Part shown: piece by piece, positions 46,691 to 56,905 of the stretch
Position numbering within the stretch: the first letter of the stretch is position 1
Layout: each line of letters opens with the position of its first letter
Origin: Steroidobacter agaridevorans
Lineage (GTDB): Bacteria; Pseudomonadota; Gammaproteobacteria; Steroidobacterales; Steroidobacteraceae
Length of the DNA: 62,427 bases
Assembly: GCF_009932555.1 (NCBI RefSeq)
Contig: NZ_BLJO01000001.1
Location: 1,544,833-1,607,259, forward strand
Direction: 5' to 3'
Translations under genes and position numbers: made by a program
The notes under the pieces: generated by a model
What the model was told of the DNA's origin: nothing
Seen by the model: only the letters and a program-made list of their open reading frames with translations
Database searches by the model: none

Positions 46691-47674
46691 ATGAAACACC
46701 TGTTATCGACAGTCCTGGCGCTCTTCGTCCTCGCCCAGCCGGCTCGCGCGGAATGGATGGAGCGCGTCGAGGACGGAATCATGGGGACGCGCATCGTCGT
46801 GGAGCTGTGGGCCACCGACAAGGCGCAAGGCAACGCCGCCATCGCGGCCGTGCTCGCGGAGATGCGACGTGTCGATGAGGGGATGAGCACTTACAAGCCG
46901 ACGAGTGAACTCTCCATCGTCAACGCACGGGCCGCTCAGGAGCCGATCGAGATCTCCGCCGAGCTGTTCGATCTGCTCTCGACCGCGCTCGACTATTCAC
47001 GCCTCACCGACGGCGCGTTCGATATCACTTATGCGAGCGTCGGCTACATGTATGACTTCCGGAAGCACGTGCATCCGGATGAGAAACAAATCGCCGCGGC
47101 GTTGCCGGGCATCAATTATCGGCACGTCGAGCTGGACAGGAAAAACAGCACCGTGCATTTCGCCCGGCCTGGCGTGCGTGTCGATCTAGGTGGCATTGGC
47201 AAAGGCCACGCGGTCGATCGCGGCATCGCCGTCCTGCAGGCGCGAGGCATCGACCGCGCACTGGTCACCGCGGGCGGCGACAGTCGGATCATTGGCGATC
47301 GTTTCGGTCAGCCCTGGGTTGTGGGCATCCGGCATCCCGATCGGAAAGATGAAGTCATCGCGCGCATTCCGCTCGAAGACGCGGCGCTCTCGACGTCCGG
47401 CGACTACGAACGCTATTTCGACGAGAACGGCGTGCGCTATCACCACATCATCGACCCGAAGACGGGTCACTCGGCGAGCAAGGTTCGGAGCGCGACGATC
47501 ATTGGCCCGACCGCGACTCGCACGGATGGGCTCTCTAAAACAGCGTTTGTTTTAGGGCCGGAAAAGGCAATCGAAATATATAACCGGTTGGATGATATCG
47601 ACGCGGTACTGGTGACGCCGGAAGGGAAAGTGCTGTACACGAAAGGCTTGGCTCCGCCCGACACAGCAAAATAA
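46691..47674 (+). CDS. apbE: FAD:protein FMN transferase (ApbE), exported
   Basis: 327 residues from the ATG at 46691; upstream in-frame codons belong to the receptor's antiframe and the terminator. A signal peptide (LLSTVLALFVLAQPARA) sends it to the periplasm. Family motifs: MGTRIVVELW, DLGGIGKGHAVDRG, VTAGGDSRIIG, LSTSGDYERYF and HHIIDPKTGHSA. It transfers FMN from FAD to a threonine of electron-transfer proteins such as NqrB/C or RnfD/G. No flavin acceptor with the matching motif is visible in the window. Confidence 0.92.
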   Translation: MKHLLSTVLALFVLAQPARAEWMERVEDGIMGTRIVVELWATDKAQGNAAIAAVLAEMRRVDEGMSTYKPTSELSIVNARAAQEPIEISAELFDLLSTALDYSRLTDGAFDITYASVGYMYDFRKHVHPDEKQIAAALPGINYRHVELDRKNSTVHFARPGVRVDLGGIGKGHAVDRGIAVLQARGIDRALVTAGGDSRIIGDRFGQPWVVGIRHPDRKDEVIARIPLEDAALSTSGDYERYFDENGVRYHHIIDPKTGHSASKVRSATIIGPTATRTDGLSKTAFVLGPEKAIEIYNRLDDIDAVLVTPEGKVLYTKGLAPPDTAK

Positions 47675-47687
47675 AAACAGGTCCCTC

Positions 47688-47745
47688 GCCGGCCCGGAAT
47701 GGAGACAGAGCGGGTACTACTGCCGGCCTGGAATGGAGGCCGGCA
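47688..47745. repeat. REP-like pair: one degenerate, one perfect hairpin copy
   Basis: The 17-nt segment GCCGGCCyGGAATGGAG occurs at 47688-47704 and 47722-47738 (16 of 17 identical). The second copy completes TGCCGGCCT-ggaatgg-AGGCCGGCA (47721-47745), a perfect 9-bp hairpin; the first does not. A BIME-like arrangement between apbE and the rplQ terminator. Confidence 0.6.
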
Positions 47746-47749
47746 GGCG

Positions 47750-47787
47750 CAATGAAAAAGGCCCTCTCGATCGCTCGAGAGGGCCTT
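47750..47787 (-). terminator. Strong intrinsic terminator of the alpha operon
   Basis: AAGGCCCTCTCGA-tcgc-TCGAGAGGGCCTT, a 13-bp perfect stem; on the minus strand it is followed by TTTCATT after the stem. It lies 24 nt past rplQ and ends the whole ribosomal protein cluster. Confidence 0.92.
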
Positions 47788-47811
47788 CGGTATCGACGAG
47801 CCAGCGCGAAG

Positions 47812-48447
47812 TTACTTCTTCGCAGCAGCCTTCTTCTTGGCGCCAGCCTTCTTCTTCGGCGTGGCGGTCTTCTTGGCGCTCTTCTTCGCAGCAGCGGCTT
47901 CGACCTTCTTGGCCTTGGCGGCGGCCTTGCTCTCGGCCTTGGCCTTCTTCTCGGCCTTCTCCGCGTCGGACTTCACAGCCTTCTTGCTGACGCGCTTGGA
48001 AGCGGCTTTCTTCTTCGAAGCAGCCTTCTTCTTCGGCGCAGCGGCCTCTTCGCCTTCGGTGGACGGCGCGGCTTCAGCGTCGGCGAGCTCAGGCTGATCC
48101 AGCAGCTGCATGAGCGCCATCTCAGCGGCGTCGCCCGGACGCGGGTTCATGCGCAGGATGCGGGTGTAGCCACCCGGACGCGCCTGGAAGCGAGGGCCGA
48201 TCGTCTCGAACAGCTTCACGACCACTTCGGCATCGCGCAGCAGGGAGAAGGCACGGCGGCGGTTGGCATCGCTGTCGGCCTTGCCGAGCGTGATCAACGG
48301 CTCGACTACACGACGCAATTCCTTGGCCTTCGGCACGGTGGTGCGGATGGTCTCGTGACGGAGCAGCGAGGCTGCCATGTTACGCAGCATCGCCTGGCGA
48401 TGCGGAGCATTGCGGCTGAGCTGACGGCCAGAAAGTTGGTGACGCAT
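47812..48447 (-). CDS. rplQ: Ribosomal protein L17 with Lys/Ala-rich C-terminal tail
   Basis: 211 residues, where ordinary L17 has ~120-130. Residues 1-118 are a normal L17 ([40 protein letters not shown]). An acidic linker (~118-137) is followed by ~75 residues of [13 protein letters not shown]-type sequence ending KKKAAAKK. The tail resembles histone H1/AlgP-like Lys-Ala repeats and is probably disordered and nucleic-acid binding. Last gene of the rpsM-K-D-rpoA-rplQ group. Confidence 0.95.
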   Translation of the reverse strand: MRHQLSGRQLSRNAPHRQAMLRNMAASLLRHETIRTTVPKAKELRRVVEPLITLGKADSDANRRRAFSLLRDAEVVVKLFETIGPRFQARPGGYTRILRMNPRPGDAAEMALMQLLDQPELADAEAAPSTEGEEAAAPKKKAASKKKAASKRVSKKAVKSDAEKAEKKAKAESKAAAKAKKVEAAAAKKSAKKTATPKKKAGAKKKAAAKK

Positions 48448-48502
48448 TGTTCTTCAGTCCTTACAAAACTCGGGGCCCGCTGCGCGGGCCCCTAGCTAGC
48501 AT

Positions 48503-49507
48503 TTAAATAACGTCGCGATCGTCGTCGCGCTTCAAGCTGACCGGCGGCCAGTTGTCCAGGCGCATGCCGAGCGACAGGCCATGGCTCTCCAGGACTTCCT
48601 TGATCTCGGTGAGCGACTTCTTGCCGAGGTTCGGCGTACGGAGCAGCTCCACTTCGGTCCGCTGCACCAGGTCGCCGATGTAATGGATGTTCTCGGCCTT
48701 CAAGCAGTTCGCGCTGCGAACCGTGAGCTCGAGCTCGTCCACCGGGCGCAACAGGATCGGATCGAACTGCTGCTCGGCAGCCTTCGAAGCGCCCTCGTCC
48801 TGGCCCTGCAGATCGACGAACACCGACAGCTGGTCCTTCAGGATCGAGCCGGCGCGGCGAATCGCCTCTTCCGCGTCGATCGTGCCGTTGGTCTCGATGT
48901 CCAGGATCAGCTTGTCCAGGTTCGTGCGCTGCTCGACGCGCGCGCTTTCGACCGTGTAGGTCACGCGGCGGATCGGGCTGAAGGACGCATCGAGCTGCAG
49001 ACGGCCGATGGGGCCGCTGGACTCTTCGAACGTGGCGCGCTGGATGGCCGGACGGTAGCCGCGGCCGCGCTCCACCTTGAGCGTCATATTCAGTTCACCG
49101 GCCTTGGTTAGATTCGCGATCACCAGATCGGTGTTCAGCACTTCCACGTCGTGGTCGAGCTGGATGTCGCCCGCGGTCACGGGGCCCGGGCCCTTCTTGT
49201 GGAGACGCAGCTCGGTCTCTTCGCGCGCATTGAGGCGGATCGCAACCTGCTTCAGATTCAACAAAATGTCGACAACGTCTTCCTGCACGCCTTCGATGCT
49301 GGTGTACTCATGCAGCACACCGTCGATCTCCGCTTCGGTGATCGCGCAGCCCGGCATGGAAGACAACAGCACGCGGCGCAGGGCGTTGCCCAGCGTGTGT
49401 CCGAAGCCGCGCTCAAACGGCTCGATCACGACCTTCGCCTGTTTGGCGGTCGTGGGAGTCACTTTGACGACGCGAGGCTTCAGGAATTCGCCAACGGATG
49501 CCTGCAT
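48503..49507 (-). CDS. rpoA: RNA polymerase alpha subunit
   Basis: 334 residues. N-terminal assembly domain ([20 protein letters not shown]) and C-terminal domain binding UP elements and activators ([40 protein letters not shown]). Follows rpsD after a ~100-nt spacer with two hairpins and precedes rplQ. Confidence 0.98.
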   Translation of the reverse strand: MQASVGEFLKPRVVKVTPTTAKQAKVVIEPFERGFGHTLGNALRRVLLSSMPGCAITEAEIDGVLHEYTSIEGVQEDVVDILLNLKQVAIRLNAREETELRLHKKGPGPVTAGDIQLDHDVEVLNTDLVIANLTKAGELNMTLKVERGRGYRPAIQRATFEESSGPIGRLQLDASFSPIRRVTYTVESARVEQRTNLDKLILDIETNGTIDAEEAIRRAGSILKDQLSVFVDLQGQDEGASKAAEQQFDPILLRPVDELELTVRSANCLKAENIHYIGDLVQRTEVELLRTPNLGKKSLTEIKEVLESHGLSLGMRLDNWPPVSLKRDDDRDVI

Positions 49508-49535
49508 GGACCATTCACCTGTTTAGGTAAGTGTT

Positions 49536-49559
49536 GGGGACAGATCGAAAACTGTCCCC
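49536..49559. repeat. GGGGACAG/CTGTCCCC palindrome in the alpha operon
   Basis: GGGGACAG (49536-49543) pairs with CTGTCCCC (49552-49559) around an 8-nt loop, 29 nt upstream of the rpoA start. GGGGACAG-type palindromes are a common dispersed (REP-like) class; a related one is at 25800. Confidence 0.6.
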
Positions 49560-49573
49560 TATAGATCAAGGCG

Positions 49574-49602
49574 TTGACGGCGGATTTCAAATCCGCCGTC
49601 AA
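49574..49602. repeat. 13-bp perfect hairpin between rpsD and rpoA
   Basis: TTGACGGCGGATT-tca-AATCCGCCGTCAA, a perfect stem starting 9 nt past the rpsD stop. No U-tract follows on the minus strand, so full termination before rpoA is unlikely; processing or partial attenuation is possible. Confidence 0.6.
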
Positions 49603-49610
49603 ACACGTCA

Positions 49611-50234
49611 TTACTTCGAATACAACTCGACCACGAGGTTCTCGTTGATCTCGGGCAGAATCTCTTCGCGGTCGGGCAGCTGCTTGAACGTGCCGGTAAA
49701 TTTCTTCTCGTCGACCTCAACCCACGCCGGGAAACCGACCTGGGACTTGATCTGCAACGCCGTCTGGATGCGCAGCTGCTTCTGCGCCTTCTCGCGCACG
49801 GCAATCACGTCGCCGGCGCTGACCTGGTACGAAGGGATGTTGACCACTTCGCCATTCACCGAGATCGACTTGTGGCTGACCAGCTGGCGAGCTTCGCTGC
49901 GCGTGGCGGCGAAACCCATGCGGTACACCACGTTGTCGAGGCGGCCTTCCAGGAACTGCAGCAGGGTCGAACCCGTGGCGCCCGGACGGCCCGTCGCCTT
50001 GATGTAGTAGTTGCGGAACTGCTTTTCAAGGACGCCGTACATGCGGCGCAGCTTCTGCTTCTCGCGCAGCTGCAGGCCGTAGTCGGACAGACGACCCCGA
50101 CGCTCACCCTTGATGCCGCCCGGCGGCACTTCCAGCTTGCACTTCGATTCCAGCGACTTGACGCCGCTCTTCAAGAACAAGTCCGTGCCTTCGCGGCGGG
50201 ACAGCTTGCACTTCGGACCAAGATAACGAGCCAT
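49611..50234 (-). CDS. rpsD: Ribosomal protein S4
   Basis: 207 residues. Primary 16S rRNA binder and, in E. coli, translational repressor of this operon. [20 protein letters not shown] start; S4 RNA-binding domain [20 protein letters not shown] and [18 protein letters not shown]. The zinc cysteines of some S4 forms are absent (only two Cys). 20 nt after rpsK. Confidence 0.97.
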   Translation of the reverse strand: MARYLGPKCKLSRREGTDLFLKSGVKSLESKCKLEVPPGGIKGERRGRLSDYGLQLREKQKLRRMYGVLEKQFRNYYIKATGRPGATGSTLLQFLEGRLDNVVYRMGFAATRSEARQLVSHKSISVNGEVVNIPSYQVSAGDVIAVREKAQKQLRIQTALQIKSQVGFPAWVEVDEKKFTGTFKQLPDREEILPEINENLVVELYSK

Positions 50235-50254
50235 GCGACTTCCTTAGCGACGCG

Positions 50255-50662
50255 TTAGACGCGGCGCTTTTTGGGCGGACGGCAGCCGTTGTGCGGGATC
50301 GGCGTGACGTCTGAAATGTTGGTGATCTTCAGGCCGCAGGCATTGAGCGCACGGACGGCGGATTCGCGGCCCGGGCCGGGGCCCTTGACGCGCACTTCCA
50401 CCATCTTCACGCCGTGTTCCTGCGCGGCGGTGCCAGCCTTCTCGGCGGCGACCTGCGCGGCGAACGGCGTGCTCTTACGAGAGCCGCGGAAACCGCAACC
50501 ACCGCTCGTCGCCCACGACAGGGTGTTGCCCTGGCGATCGGTGATCGTGACGATGGTGTTGTTGAACGACGCGTGCACGTGGGCAATCGCATCGGTCACA
50601 TGCTTCTTGACCTTCTTGCGAGCGCCCCCTTTGGAGCCGCCCTGTTGCTTCTGCTCAGCCAT
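50255..50662 (-). CDS. rpsK: Ribosomal protein S11
   Basis: 135 residues with a Lys/Gly-rich N-terminus ([20 protein letters not shown]), then the platform protein core ([14 protein letters not shown]-type [36 protein letters not shown]) and the terminus [18 protein letters not shown]. Between rpsM and rpsD. Confidence 0.97.
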   Translation of the reverse strand: MAEQKQQGGSKGGARKKVKKHVTDAIAHVHASFNNTIVTITDRQGNTLSWATSGGCGFRGSRKSTPFAAQVAAEKAGTAAQEHGVKMVEVRVKGPGPGRESAVRALNACGLKITNISDVTPIPHNGCRPPKKRRV

Positions 50663-50681
50663 AAATCCTCTGGTTCAGCCG

Positions 50682-51059
50682 TTACTTGCCGGCCGCGACG
50701 TTCATCTTCACCGCTGCCTTACGCGGACCCTTGCGGGTGCGGGCGTTGGTGCGCGTACGCTGGCCGCGCAGCGGCAGGCCGCGACGGTGACGGATGCCGC
50801 GGTAGCAACCGAGGTCCATCAGACGCTTGATGTTCATGGACACTTCACGGCGCAGATCGCCTTCGACGGTGAGCTTGCTGATCGCCGAACGCAGCGCAGC
50901 CACTTCCGCGTCGGTGAGGTTCTTCACCAGCGTGTTCTGCTTGACGCCCGCAGTGTCACAGGCCTTCTGAGCCTGGGTGCGGCCGATACCGTAGATATGT
51001 GTGAGGCCAACCCACACATGCTTGTTCATCGGAATGTTGACGCCGGCAATGCGAGCCAT
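50682..51059 (-). CDS. rpsM: Ribosomal protein S13
   Basis: 125 residues. [20 protein letters not shown] start, helix-two-turn-helix with [12 protein letters not shown], and a basic tail ([17 protein letters not shown]). Head of the 30S subunit, contacts tRNA and bridge B1. First gene after rpmJ. Confidence 0.97.
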   Translation of the reverse strand: MARIAGVNIPMNKHVWVGLTHIYGIGRTQAQKACDTAGVKQNTLVKNLTDAEVAALRSAISKLTVEGDLRREVSMNIKRLMDLGCYRGIRHRRGLPLRGQRTRTNARTRKGPRKAAVKMNVAAGK

Positions 51060-51149
51060 CTGCGGACTACTCCCCGCGACGAAAAGCGCGGAACTGTAAA
51101 CTAAAAAACCCTGTAACTCAATGCTTTAAAGACTGCCAGCCGAGGCTTA

Positions 51150-51263
51150 TCAGCCCTGGCGCTGCTTATGACGCGCGTCGGAGCAGATTACGTACACCAC
51201 GCGGCGGCGGCGCACGACCTTGCAGTTCTTGCAGATCTTCTTGACTGATGCACGGACCTTCAT
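51150..51263 (-). CDS. rpmJ: Ribosomal protein L36
   Basis: 37 residues, too short for usual ORF lists. Starts [19 protein letters not shown] and ends [15 protein letters not shown]. Zinc site Cys11, Cys14, Cys27 and His32 (C-x2-C...C-x4-H). It sits between secY and rpsM as in E. coli. Confidence 0.95.
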   Translation of the reverse strand: MKVRASVKKICKNCKVVRRRRVVYVICSDARHKQRQG

Positions 51264-51309
51264 GACTCACTCCTGCGGACCGCCTGGCCGTCCGCCATCA
51301 AATACCGAC

Positions 51310-52656
51310 TTAATTCTGCTGGCCCGGGCGGCCATAGCCGCGCAGGTTGGCCTTCTTCATCAGGCCTTCGTACTGGTGCGACATCAGGTGTGCCGCGACC
51401 TGCGCCTGGAAGTCCATGATCACCACGACCATGATCAGCAGCGAGGTGCCACCGAAGTAGAACGGCACGCTGAAGCGCGAGATCAGGAACTCCGGCAGCA
51501 AGCAGACGATGGTCACGTACAGCGCGCCCCACACCGTCAGCCGCGTCAGCACCTTGTCGATGTACTCGCCGGTCTGCTGACCCGGGCGGATGCCCGGAAT
51601 GAAGGCGCCCGACTTCTTCAGGTTCTCCGCCGTCTCGCGCGAGTTGAACACCAGCGCGGTGTAGAAGAAGCAGAAGAAAATGATCAGACCGCCGTACAGG
51701 ATCATGTGCGCCGGCTGACCCGGGGTCAGCGCCGTGGACACGTTCTGCAGCCACGAGAAATTGCCCGACGTGCCGCCCCAGCTGGCGATCGTCGCCGGGA
51801 ACAGCAGCAAGCTGGACGCGAAGATCGGCGGAATCACGCCCGACATGTTCAACTTGAACGGCAGGTGCGTGCTCTGGCCGGCGTACAGCTTACGGCCCTG
51901 CTGACGCTTCGCGTAGTTCACCTGGATGCGACGCTGGCCGCGCTCCACGAACACCACGAACGCCGTCACGCCGATCACCATGATGAACAGCACCAGCGCC
52001 ACGGCCGGATTGATTTCACCGGTGCGCACCAGTTCCAAGGTTCCGCCGATCGCCGCGGGCAGACCCGCCACGATGCCGGCCAGAATGATCATCGAAATGC
52101 CGTTGCCCAGGCCGCGCTCGGTGATCTGCTCACCCAGCCACATCAGGAACATCGTGCCGGCGATCAACGTCATGGTCGCGACGAACACGAACTGCGGGCC
52201 CGGAGCCACGACCACGCCCTGGTTCTGGAACGCGATGGCCGCCGAGGCGCCCTGCACTGCCGCCAGCGCGACCGTGCCGTAGCGGGTGTACTGAGTCAGC
52301 TTGCGACGGCCCGACTCGCCTTCCTTCTTGATCGCGGCCAGCGACGGCACGACCACCGCCATCATCTGAATGATGATGGACGCGGAAATGTACGGCATGA
52401 CGCCCAGCGCGAAGATCGACAACCGCTCCAGCGCGCCGCCGGAGAACATGTTGAAGATGTCCAGGATGGTGCCCTGCTGCTCCTGGAAGAAGCGCGCGAG
52501 CGCCACCGGGTCGATGCCCGGTGCCGGAATAAACGTGCCGATGCGATACACGATCAACGCGCCCAGCAAGAAGAACAACCGCTGTCGCAGCTCTGCGAAG
52601 CGGGTCATCTCGCCGAAGGCGGACAGAGACGCAGCGGTGGCGGGTTTGGTGGCCAC
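51310..52656 (-). CDS. secY: Protein translocase subunit SecY
   Basis: 448 residues, ten membrane helices of the Sec channel. Plug and TM2a region ([20 protein letters not shown]) and TM5/TM7 ([20 protein letters not shown]) are typical, as is the cytosolic loop [20 protein letters not shown]. Placed after rplO and before rpmJ. Confidence 0.97.
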   Translation of the reverse strand: MATKPATAASLSAFGEMTRFAELRQRLFFLLGALIVYRIGTFIPAPGIDPVALARFFQEQQGTILDIFNMFSGGALERLSIFALGVMPYISASIIIQMMAVVVPSLAAIKKEGESGRRKLTQYTRYGTVALAAVQGASAAIAFQNQGVVVAPGPQFVFVATMTLIAGTMFLMWLGEQITERGLGNGISMIILAGIVAGLPAAIGGTLELVRTGEINPAVALVLFIMVIGVTAFVVFVERGQRRIQVNYAKRQQGRKLYAGQSTHLPFKLNMSGVIPPIFASSLLLFPATIASWGGTSGNFSWLQNVSTALTPGQPAHMILYGGLIIFFCFFYTALVFNSRETAENLKKSGAFIPGIRPGQQTGEYIDKVLTRLTVWGALYVTIVCLLPEFLISRFSVPFYFGGTSLLIMVVVIMDFQAQVAAHLMSHQYEGLMKKANLRGYGRPGQQN

Positions 52657-52706
52657 GGAGTCCTTGTCGTTCAGTGAATCGTTACTGTCGAACCGTCAGA
52701 GGCTGC

Positions 52707-53171
52707 TTACTTGGCAGCCTCGACCGCTTCGATCTTGCCGCCGGCCGCCTCGATGGCAGCCTTGGCGCCCTTCGTCAGGTGCACGCCTTTGACGGTCACC
52801 GCGCGGCTGATGCCACCCGACAACACGATGCGCGCGCGCTCGGAAAACGCCGGCACCAGGTTGTTGGCACGCAGGACGTCCAAGTCAATGACGTCGCCTT
52901 TGACCTTTGCAAGCTCCGACAGGCGCACTTCGGCAACCAGCGGGGCGATCTTGGAGCGGAAGCCGAACTTCGGCAGCCGGCGCTGGATGGGCATCTGGCC
53001 GCCTTCGAAGCCGACCTTGTGGTAGCCGCCCTTACGCGCGCGCTGACCCTTCACGCCGCGGCCGCAGGTCTTGCCCTGGCCGGCGGAAGCGCCGCGACCG
53101 ACGCGCAGACGCGTCTTTTTGCTGCCCGGAGCGGGCGAGATCTCATTGAGGCGCATGCTTTCGGTACTCAT
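52707..53171 (-). CDS. rplO: Ribosomal protein L15
   Basis: 154 residues. [14 protein letters not shown], then the Gly/Arg stretch [20 protein letters not shown] and [20 protein letters not shown]. Its ATG directly follows the rpmD TAA. Central in 50S assembly. Confidence 0.96.
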   Translation of the reverse strand: MSTESMRLNEISPAPGSKKTRLRVGRGASAGQGKTCGRGVKGQRARKGGYHKVGFEGGQMPIQRRLPKFGFRSKIAPLVAEVRLSELAKVKGDVIDLDVLRANNLVPAFSERARIVLSGGISRAVTVKGVHLTKGAKAAIEAAGGKIEAVEAAK

Positions 53172-53372
53172 TTAATTAGAGCCCTTCAACTCTTCAACTT
53201 TCAGCAGGTGACGCGAGGCGCTCAGCATGCCGCGAATTTCCGGCGTATCCGCCACGGTCACGGTGTCACGAATACGACGCAGACCCAGGCCGCGCACGGT
53301 GGCGCGATGAGCCTTGAGCTGGCCGAAGACACTCTTTACGAGCGTGACTTTGTAGCCCTTGTTGCTTGCCAT
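53172..53372 (-). CDS. rpmD: Ribosomal protein L30
   Basis: 66 residues: YKVTLVKSVFGQLKAHRATV and LGLRRIRDTVTVADTPEIRG, the short bacterial form. Stop abuts the rplO start. Confidence 0.95.
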   Translation of the reverse strand: MASNKGYKVTLVKSVFGQLKAHRATVRGLGLRRIRDTVTVADTPEIRGMLSASRHLLKVEELKGSN

Positions 53373-53412
53373 GACGACTTCCTAAATTGGTCCGCGCAGA
53401 GAATCTCTCGGC

Positions 53413-53922
53413 TTACTGGCCGAGGATTTCCTCGACGCTCTTGCCACGCTTCGCCGCGATGTCATCGGGCGACTGCGCGCTGTTCAACGCATTCATCGTG
53501 GCGCGCACGATGTTGATCGGGTTACGCGAGCCGTAGCTCTTGGCGAGCACGTTGCGCACACCGGCACACTCGAACACGGCGCGCATACCGCCGCCCGCGA
53601 TCAAGCCCGTACCGTCGGCGGCCGGCTGCATGTGCACGCGAGTCGCGCCATGACGGCCCGACACTGCGTAGTGCAGCGTCGCGTTCTTCAGCGACACCGT
53701 CGACAGGTTCTTGCGAGCCGCCTGCATCGCCTTCTGGATCGCGACCGGCACTTCACGCGCCTTGCCGTAACCGAAGCCGACCTTGCCGCGACCGTCGCCC
53801 ACCACGGTGAGCGCGGTGAAGCCGAACTGGCGGCCGCCCTTCACGACTTTGGCGACGCGGTTCACCGCAACGAGCTTCTCGATGTACTCGTCGCCCGCCT
53901 GGTTCTTTTCAACTCTGGCCAT
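53413..53922 (-). CDS. rpsE: Ribosomal protein S5
   Basis: 169 residues. [40 protein letters not shown] and the double-stranded RNA-binding fold; tail [12 protein letters not shown]. Functions in decoding accuracy. Between rplR and rpmD. Confidence 0.97.
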   Translation of the reverse strand: MARVEKNQAGDEYIEKLVAVNRVAKVVKGGRQFGFTALTVVGDGRGKVGFGYGKAREVPVAIQKAMQAARKNLSTVSLKNATLHYAVSGRHGATRVHMQPAADGTGLIAGGGMRAVFECAGVRNVLAKSYGSRNPINIVRATMNALNSAQSPDDIAAKRGKSVEEILGQ

Positions 53923-53934
53923 GTGGTGTCTCTC

Positions 53935-54285
53935 TTAGAATTCCAGACCGTTCTCACGCGCGGCATCGGCCAGCGCCTTGATACGACCGTGGAACTTGAA
54001 GCCGGAACGATCGAAGGCCACCTTGGTGATGCCCTTCGCCTTGGCGCGCTCGGCAATTGCCTTGCCGACCGCGGCAGCGGCGGTCGCATTGCCGGTGCCC
54101 TTCAAACCCGCGGCCACGTCCTTCTGCAGGGTCGACGCAACCGCCAGCACCTTCGACTCGGTGTCGAAGATCTGGGCGTAGATGTGCTGTGACGTACGAT
54201 GCACCGACAGCCGCAGAACTTTCAGTTCGCGGATCTTGGCGCGCGAGCGGATCGCACGGCGCAGTCGTTGAGCATTTTTGTTCAT
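53935..54285 (-). CDS. rplR: Ribosomal protein L18
   Basis: 116 residues from the ATG at 54285 ([20 protein letters not shown]); 12 further codons upstream are not typical. [20 protein letters not shown] closes it. Binds 5S rRNA with L5. Confidence 0.96.
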   Translation of the reverse strand: MNKNAQRLRRAIRSRAKIRELKVLRLSVHRTSQHIYAQIFDTESKVLAVASTLQKDVAAGLKGTGNATAAAAVGKAIAERAKAKGITKVAFDRSGFKFHGRIKALADAARENGLEF

Positions 54286-54337
54286 AACTAATTTCCCGAA
54301 ATGACCGGTACCCTCTGGCACGACGCCTGGGCCGATA

Positions 54338-54874
54338 TCACTTCTTCTTGGCTTCCTTCAGTTCGATCTTCTCGCCGGCATAGCGCACGCCCTTGCCCTT
54401 GTACGGCTCGGGCGGGCGGAACGCGCGGATGTCGGCGCAGACCTGGCCGAGCTTCTGCACGTCGAAGCCCTTGACCAGAATCTCGGTCTGGCTCGGCGTC
54501 TCGATGGTGATGCCCTCGGGCGCCGTGTAGACGACCGGGTGCGAAAAACCCAGCGTGAGGTTCAGGTTCTTGCCCTGCGCAGCGGCGCGGTAACCGACGC
54601 CGACGAGCTCGAGCTTTCGCTCGTAGCCCTTGCTCACACCCTGCACGATGTTGGCGAGGTGCGCGCGCGTGGAACCGGCGACCATGTCGGCTTCGCGACC
54701 GTCGTTGGCCTTCTCCACCTTCAGCGCAGCGGCGTCCTGCACCACTTTCACGAGCCGCGCGTTGAGCGCGAGGCTCAGCGTGCCCTTGGCGCCTTTGACG
54801 CTGATGCTGTCGGCGCTGATGGTGGCGGTCACGCCCTGCGGCAGTGGGACCGGCTGTTTTGCTACTCGAGACAT
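54338..54874 (-). CDS. rplF: Ribosomal protein L6
   Basis: 178 residues, two repeats of an RNA-binding fold. [20 protein letters not shown]; second repeat ends with the conserved [20 protein letters not shown]. Near the sarcin-ricin loop in the 50S subunit. Confidence 0.97.
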   Translation of the reverse strand: MSRVAKQPVPLPQGVTATISADSISVKGAKGTLSLALNARLVKVVQDAAALKVEKANDGREADMVAGSTRAHLANIVQGVSKGYERKLELVGVGYRAAAQGKNLNLTLGFSHPVVYTAPEGITIETPSQTEILVKGFDVQKLGQVCADIRAFRPPEPYKGKGVRYAGEKIELKEAKKK

Positions 54875-54889
54875 TGCTGTGCGTCCCTA

Positions 54890-55285
54890 TTAGGAAACGA
54901 CGCAGATGACTTCGCCGCCGTGGCCCGCAGCGCGCGCCTGGCGATCGGTCATCACGCCCTTAGACGTGGAAACGATGGCAATACCCAGTCCGCCCAGGAT
55001 GGAAGGCAGCTCGTCCTTCCCCTTGTAGACGCGCAGGCCGGGACGGCTGATGCGCTCCAGGCGGTCGATGACCGGGCGGCCCTGGAAGTACTTCAGCTGT
55101 ACCGCCAGCGTCGGCTTGCCCTCGACGTCAGTCGCGGAGAAATCTTCGATATAGCCTTCGTCCTTCAGCACCTTGGCAATCGCGATCTTCACCTTGGAAG
55201 TCGGCGCGTTGATTTCGGTTTTGCCGGAAGACTGCCCGTTACGAATACGGGTCAGGAAGTCGGCGATCGGATCCGTCATGCTCAT
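54890..55285 (-). CDS. rpsH: Ribosomal protein S8
   Basis: 131 residues. [20 protein letters not shown] start and [20 protein letters not shown] end, diagnostic of S8. In E. coli it represses the spc operon by binding mRNA near rplE; no such site was verified here. Confidence 0.97.
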   Translation of the reverse strand: MSMTDPIADFLTRIRNGQSSGKTEINAPTSKVKIAIAKVLKDEGYIEDFSATDVEGKPTLAVQLKYFQGRPVIDRLERISRPGLRVYKGKDELPSILGGLGIAIVSTSKGVMTDRQARAAGHGGEVICVVS

Positions 55286-55312
55286 TTATGCGTGCTCCAG
55301 AGGTACCAGCTG

Positions 55313-55618
55313 TTACCAGCTGGCCTTGCCGAGGCCCGGAATTTCGCCGCGCATGGTCGCTTCGCGCAGCTTGGTGCGGCCCAATCCGAACTTGCGGTAG
55401 AAACCGCGCGGACGGCCGGTGATTGCGCAGCGATTACGCAGGCGGCTCTTGCTCGAGTCGCGCGGCAGAGCCTGCAACTGAGCGACAGCAGCTTCGCGTT
55501 CCGCCGGCGTGGAAGTCGGCTTGCGAATGATCTCTTTCAGCTTCGCGCGCTTGGCGGCGTAGCGCTTCACGAGCTTCGCACGCTTGTCTTCGCGATTGAC
55601 CATCGATGTCTTGGCCAT
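55313..55618 (-). CDS. rpsN: Ribosomal protein S14 (zinc-independent form)
   Basis: 101 residues with [20 protein letters not shown] in place of the paired CxxC zinc motifs of the short S14 form, so this is the C-minus type usual in gammaproteobacteria. Confidence 0.97.
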   Translation of the reverse strand: MAKTSMVNREDKRAKLVKRYAAKRAKLKEIIRKPTSTPAEREAAVAQLQALPRDSSKSRLRNRCAITGRPRGFYRKFGLGRTKLREATMRGEIPGLGKASW

Positions 55619-55635
55619 AAACCTAGCTCCCGCCG

Positions 55636-56181
55636 TTACTTGCGGAACGGAAAATTGAACGCTTCCAACAACGCGCGGCCGGACTTGTCGTCCTTGGCGG
55701 TCGTGGTGATCGTGATGTCCATGCCGCGGATCGCGTCGATCTGGTCGTATGCGATTTCCGGGAAGATGATCTGTTCCTTGACGCCAAAGTTGTAATTGCC
55801 CTGGCCGTCGAAGGAGCGAGCACTCACGCCGCGGAAGTCGCGGATACGAGGCATCGCGATGCTCACCAGACGATCGAGGAACTCATACATGCGCGCGCCG
55901 CGCAGCGTCACCTTGGCGCCGATCGCCAGACCGTCGCGGACCTTGAAGGTCGCAACCGACTTGCGCGCGCGCGTGACCAGCGGCTTCTGACCGGTGATCT
56001 TGGTGAGATCGCCGACCGCGTTGTCCATGATCTTCTTGTCCGCGACCGCTTCGCCGACGCCCATGTTGACCGTGATCTTGGTGATCTTCGGCACTTCCAT
56101 GACGTTCGCGAGGCCCAGCGTCTCTTTGAGCTGGGACACGATCGTGTCGCGGTAATACTGTTCGAGTCTTGCCTTAGCCAT
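55636..56181 (-). CDS. rplE: Ribosomal protein L5
   Basis: 181 residues. [20 protein letters not shown] and [20 protein letters not shown] are signature regions. It carries 5S rRNA into the 50S central protuberance. Confidence 0.97.
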   Translation of the reverse strand: MAKARLEQYYRDTIVSQLKETLGLANVMEVPKITKITVNMGVGEAVADKKIMDNAVGDLTKITGQKPLVTRARKSVATFKVRDGLAIGAKVTLRGARMYEFLDRLVSIAMPRIRDFRGVSARSFDGQGNYNFGVKEQIIFPEIAYDQIDAIRGMDITITTTAKDDKSGRALLEAFNFPFRK

Positions 56182-56211
56182 CTTCGTTTACCTGTGGACC
56201 CGCTCCGACGC

Positions 56212-56526
56212 TTACGCGTCGACGGTTTCCTTGTTGGACTTGAAGAAGCGCACTTTCTTGCCGTCGGCGAGCGTGCGGATGCCCACGCGGTCGCCCTTCT
56301 TCGTCACCGGATTCCACAACGCGACGTTCGACAGATCGATCGAGCTTTCTTTCTCGACGATGCCGCCCTGCACGTTGCGCTGGGGGTTCGGCTTGGTGTG
56401 CCGCTTGACCATGTTGATGCCCTCGACGACCACGCGGCCCTCGAGAACCTTGGTCACCGTGCCACGGCGGCCCTTATCGCGGCCGGTGGTCACGACGACT
56501 TCGTCACCCTTACGAATCTTGTTCAT
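56212..56526 (-). CDS. rplX: Ribosomal protein L24
   Basis: 104 residues. KOW motif in [20 protein letters not shown], then [20 protein letters not shown]. Starts 50S assembly. 10 nt after rplN. Confidence 0.97.
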   Translation of the reverse strand: MNKIRKGDEVVVTTGRDKGRRGTVTKVLEGRVVVEGINMVKRHTKPNPQRNVQGGIVEKESSIDLSNVALWNPVTKKGDRVGIRTLADGKKVRFFKSNKETVDA

Positions 56527-56536
56527 GACCCAACTC

Positions 56537-56905
56537 TCAAAGAACTTCGGGAGCCAGCGAAATGATCTTCATGAACTGCGCGGTGCGCAGCTCGCGAGTC
56601 ACGGGTCCGAAGATACGGGTGCCCACCGGCTCCAGCTTGTTGGTCAGCAACACCGCGGCGTTGCCGTCGAAGCGGATCAGCGAGCCGTCGGCACGGCGCA
56701 CACCGAACTTGGTGCGCACGACCACGGCGTCATAGACCTCGCCCTTCTTCACTTTGCCGCGCGGGATGGCATCACGGATGCTGACCTTGATGACATCGCC
56801 GACCGTCGCGTAGCGACGCTTCGAGCCACCGAGCACCTTGATGCACATCAGGCTGCGGGCGCCGCTGTTATCGGCGGCATTCAACAACGTGCGCATCTGG
56901 ATCAT
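56537..56905 (-). CDS. rplN: Ribosomal protein L14
   Basis: 122 residues: [51 protein letters not shown]. Overlaps rpsQ by 4 nt. Confidence 0.97.
   Translation of the reverse strand: MIQMRTLLNAADNSGARSLMCIKVLGGSKRRYATVGDVIKVSIRDAIPRGKVKKGEVYDAVVVRTKFGVRRADGSLIRFDGNAAVLLTNKLEPVGTRIFGPVTRELRTAQFMKIISLAPEVL

Noticed and set aside
51220-52677. Plus-strand frame of ~485 residues opposite secY
   Set aside because: Antisense shadow of SecY with His/Arg/Gln bias and no domain.
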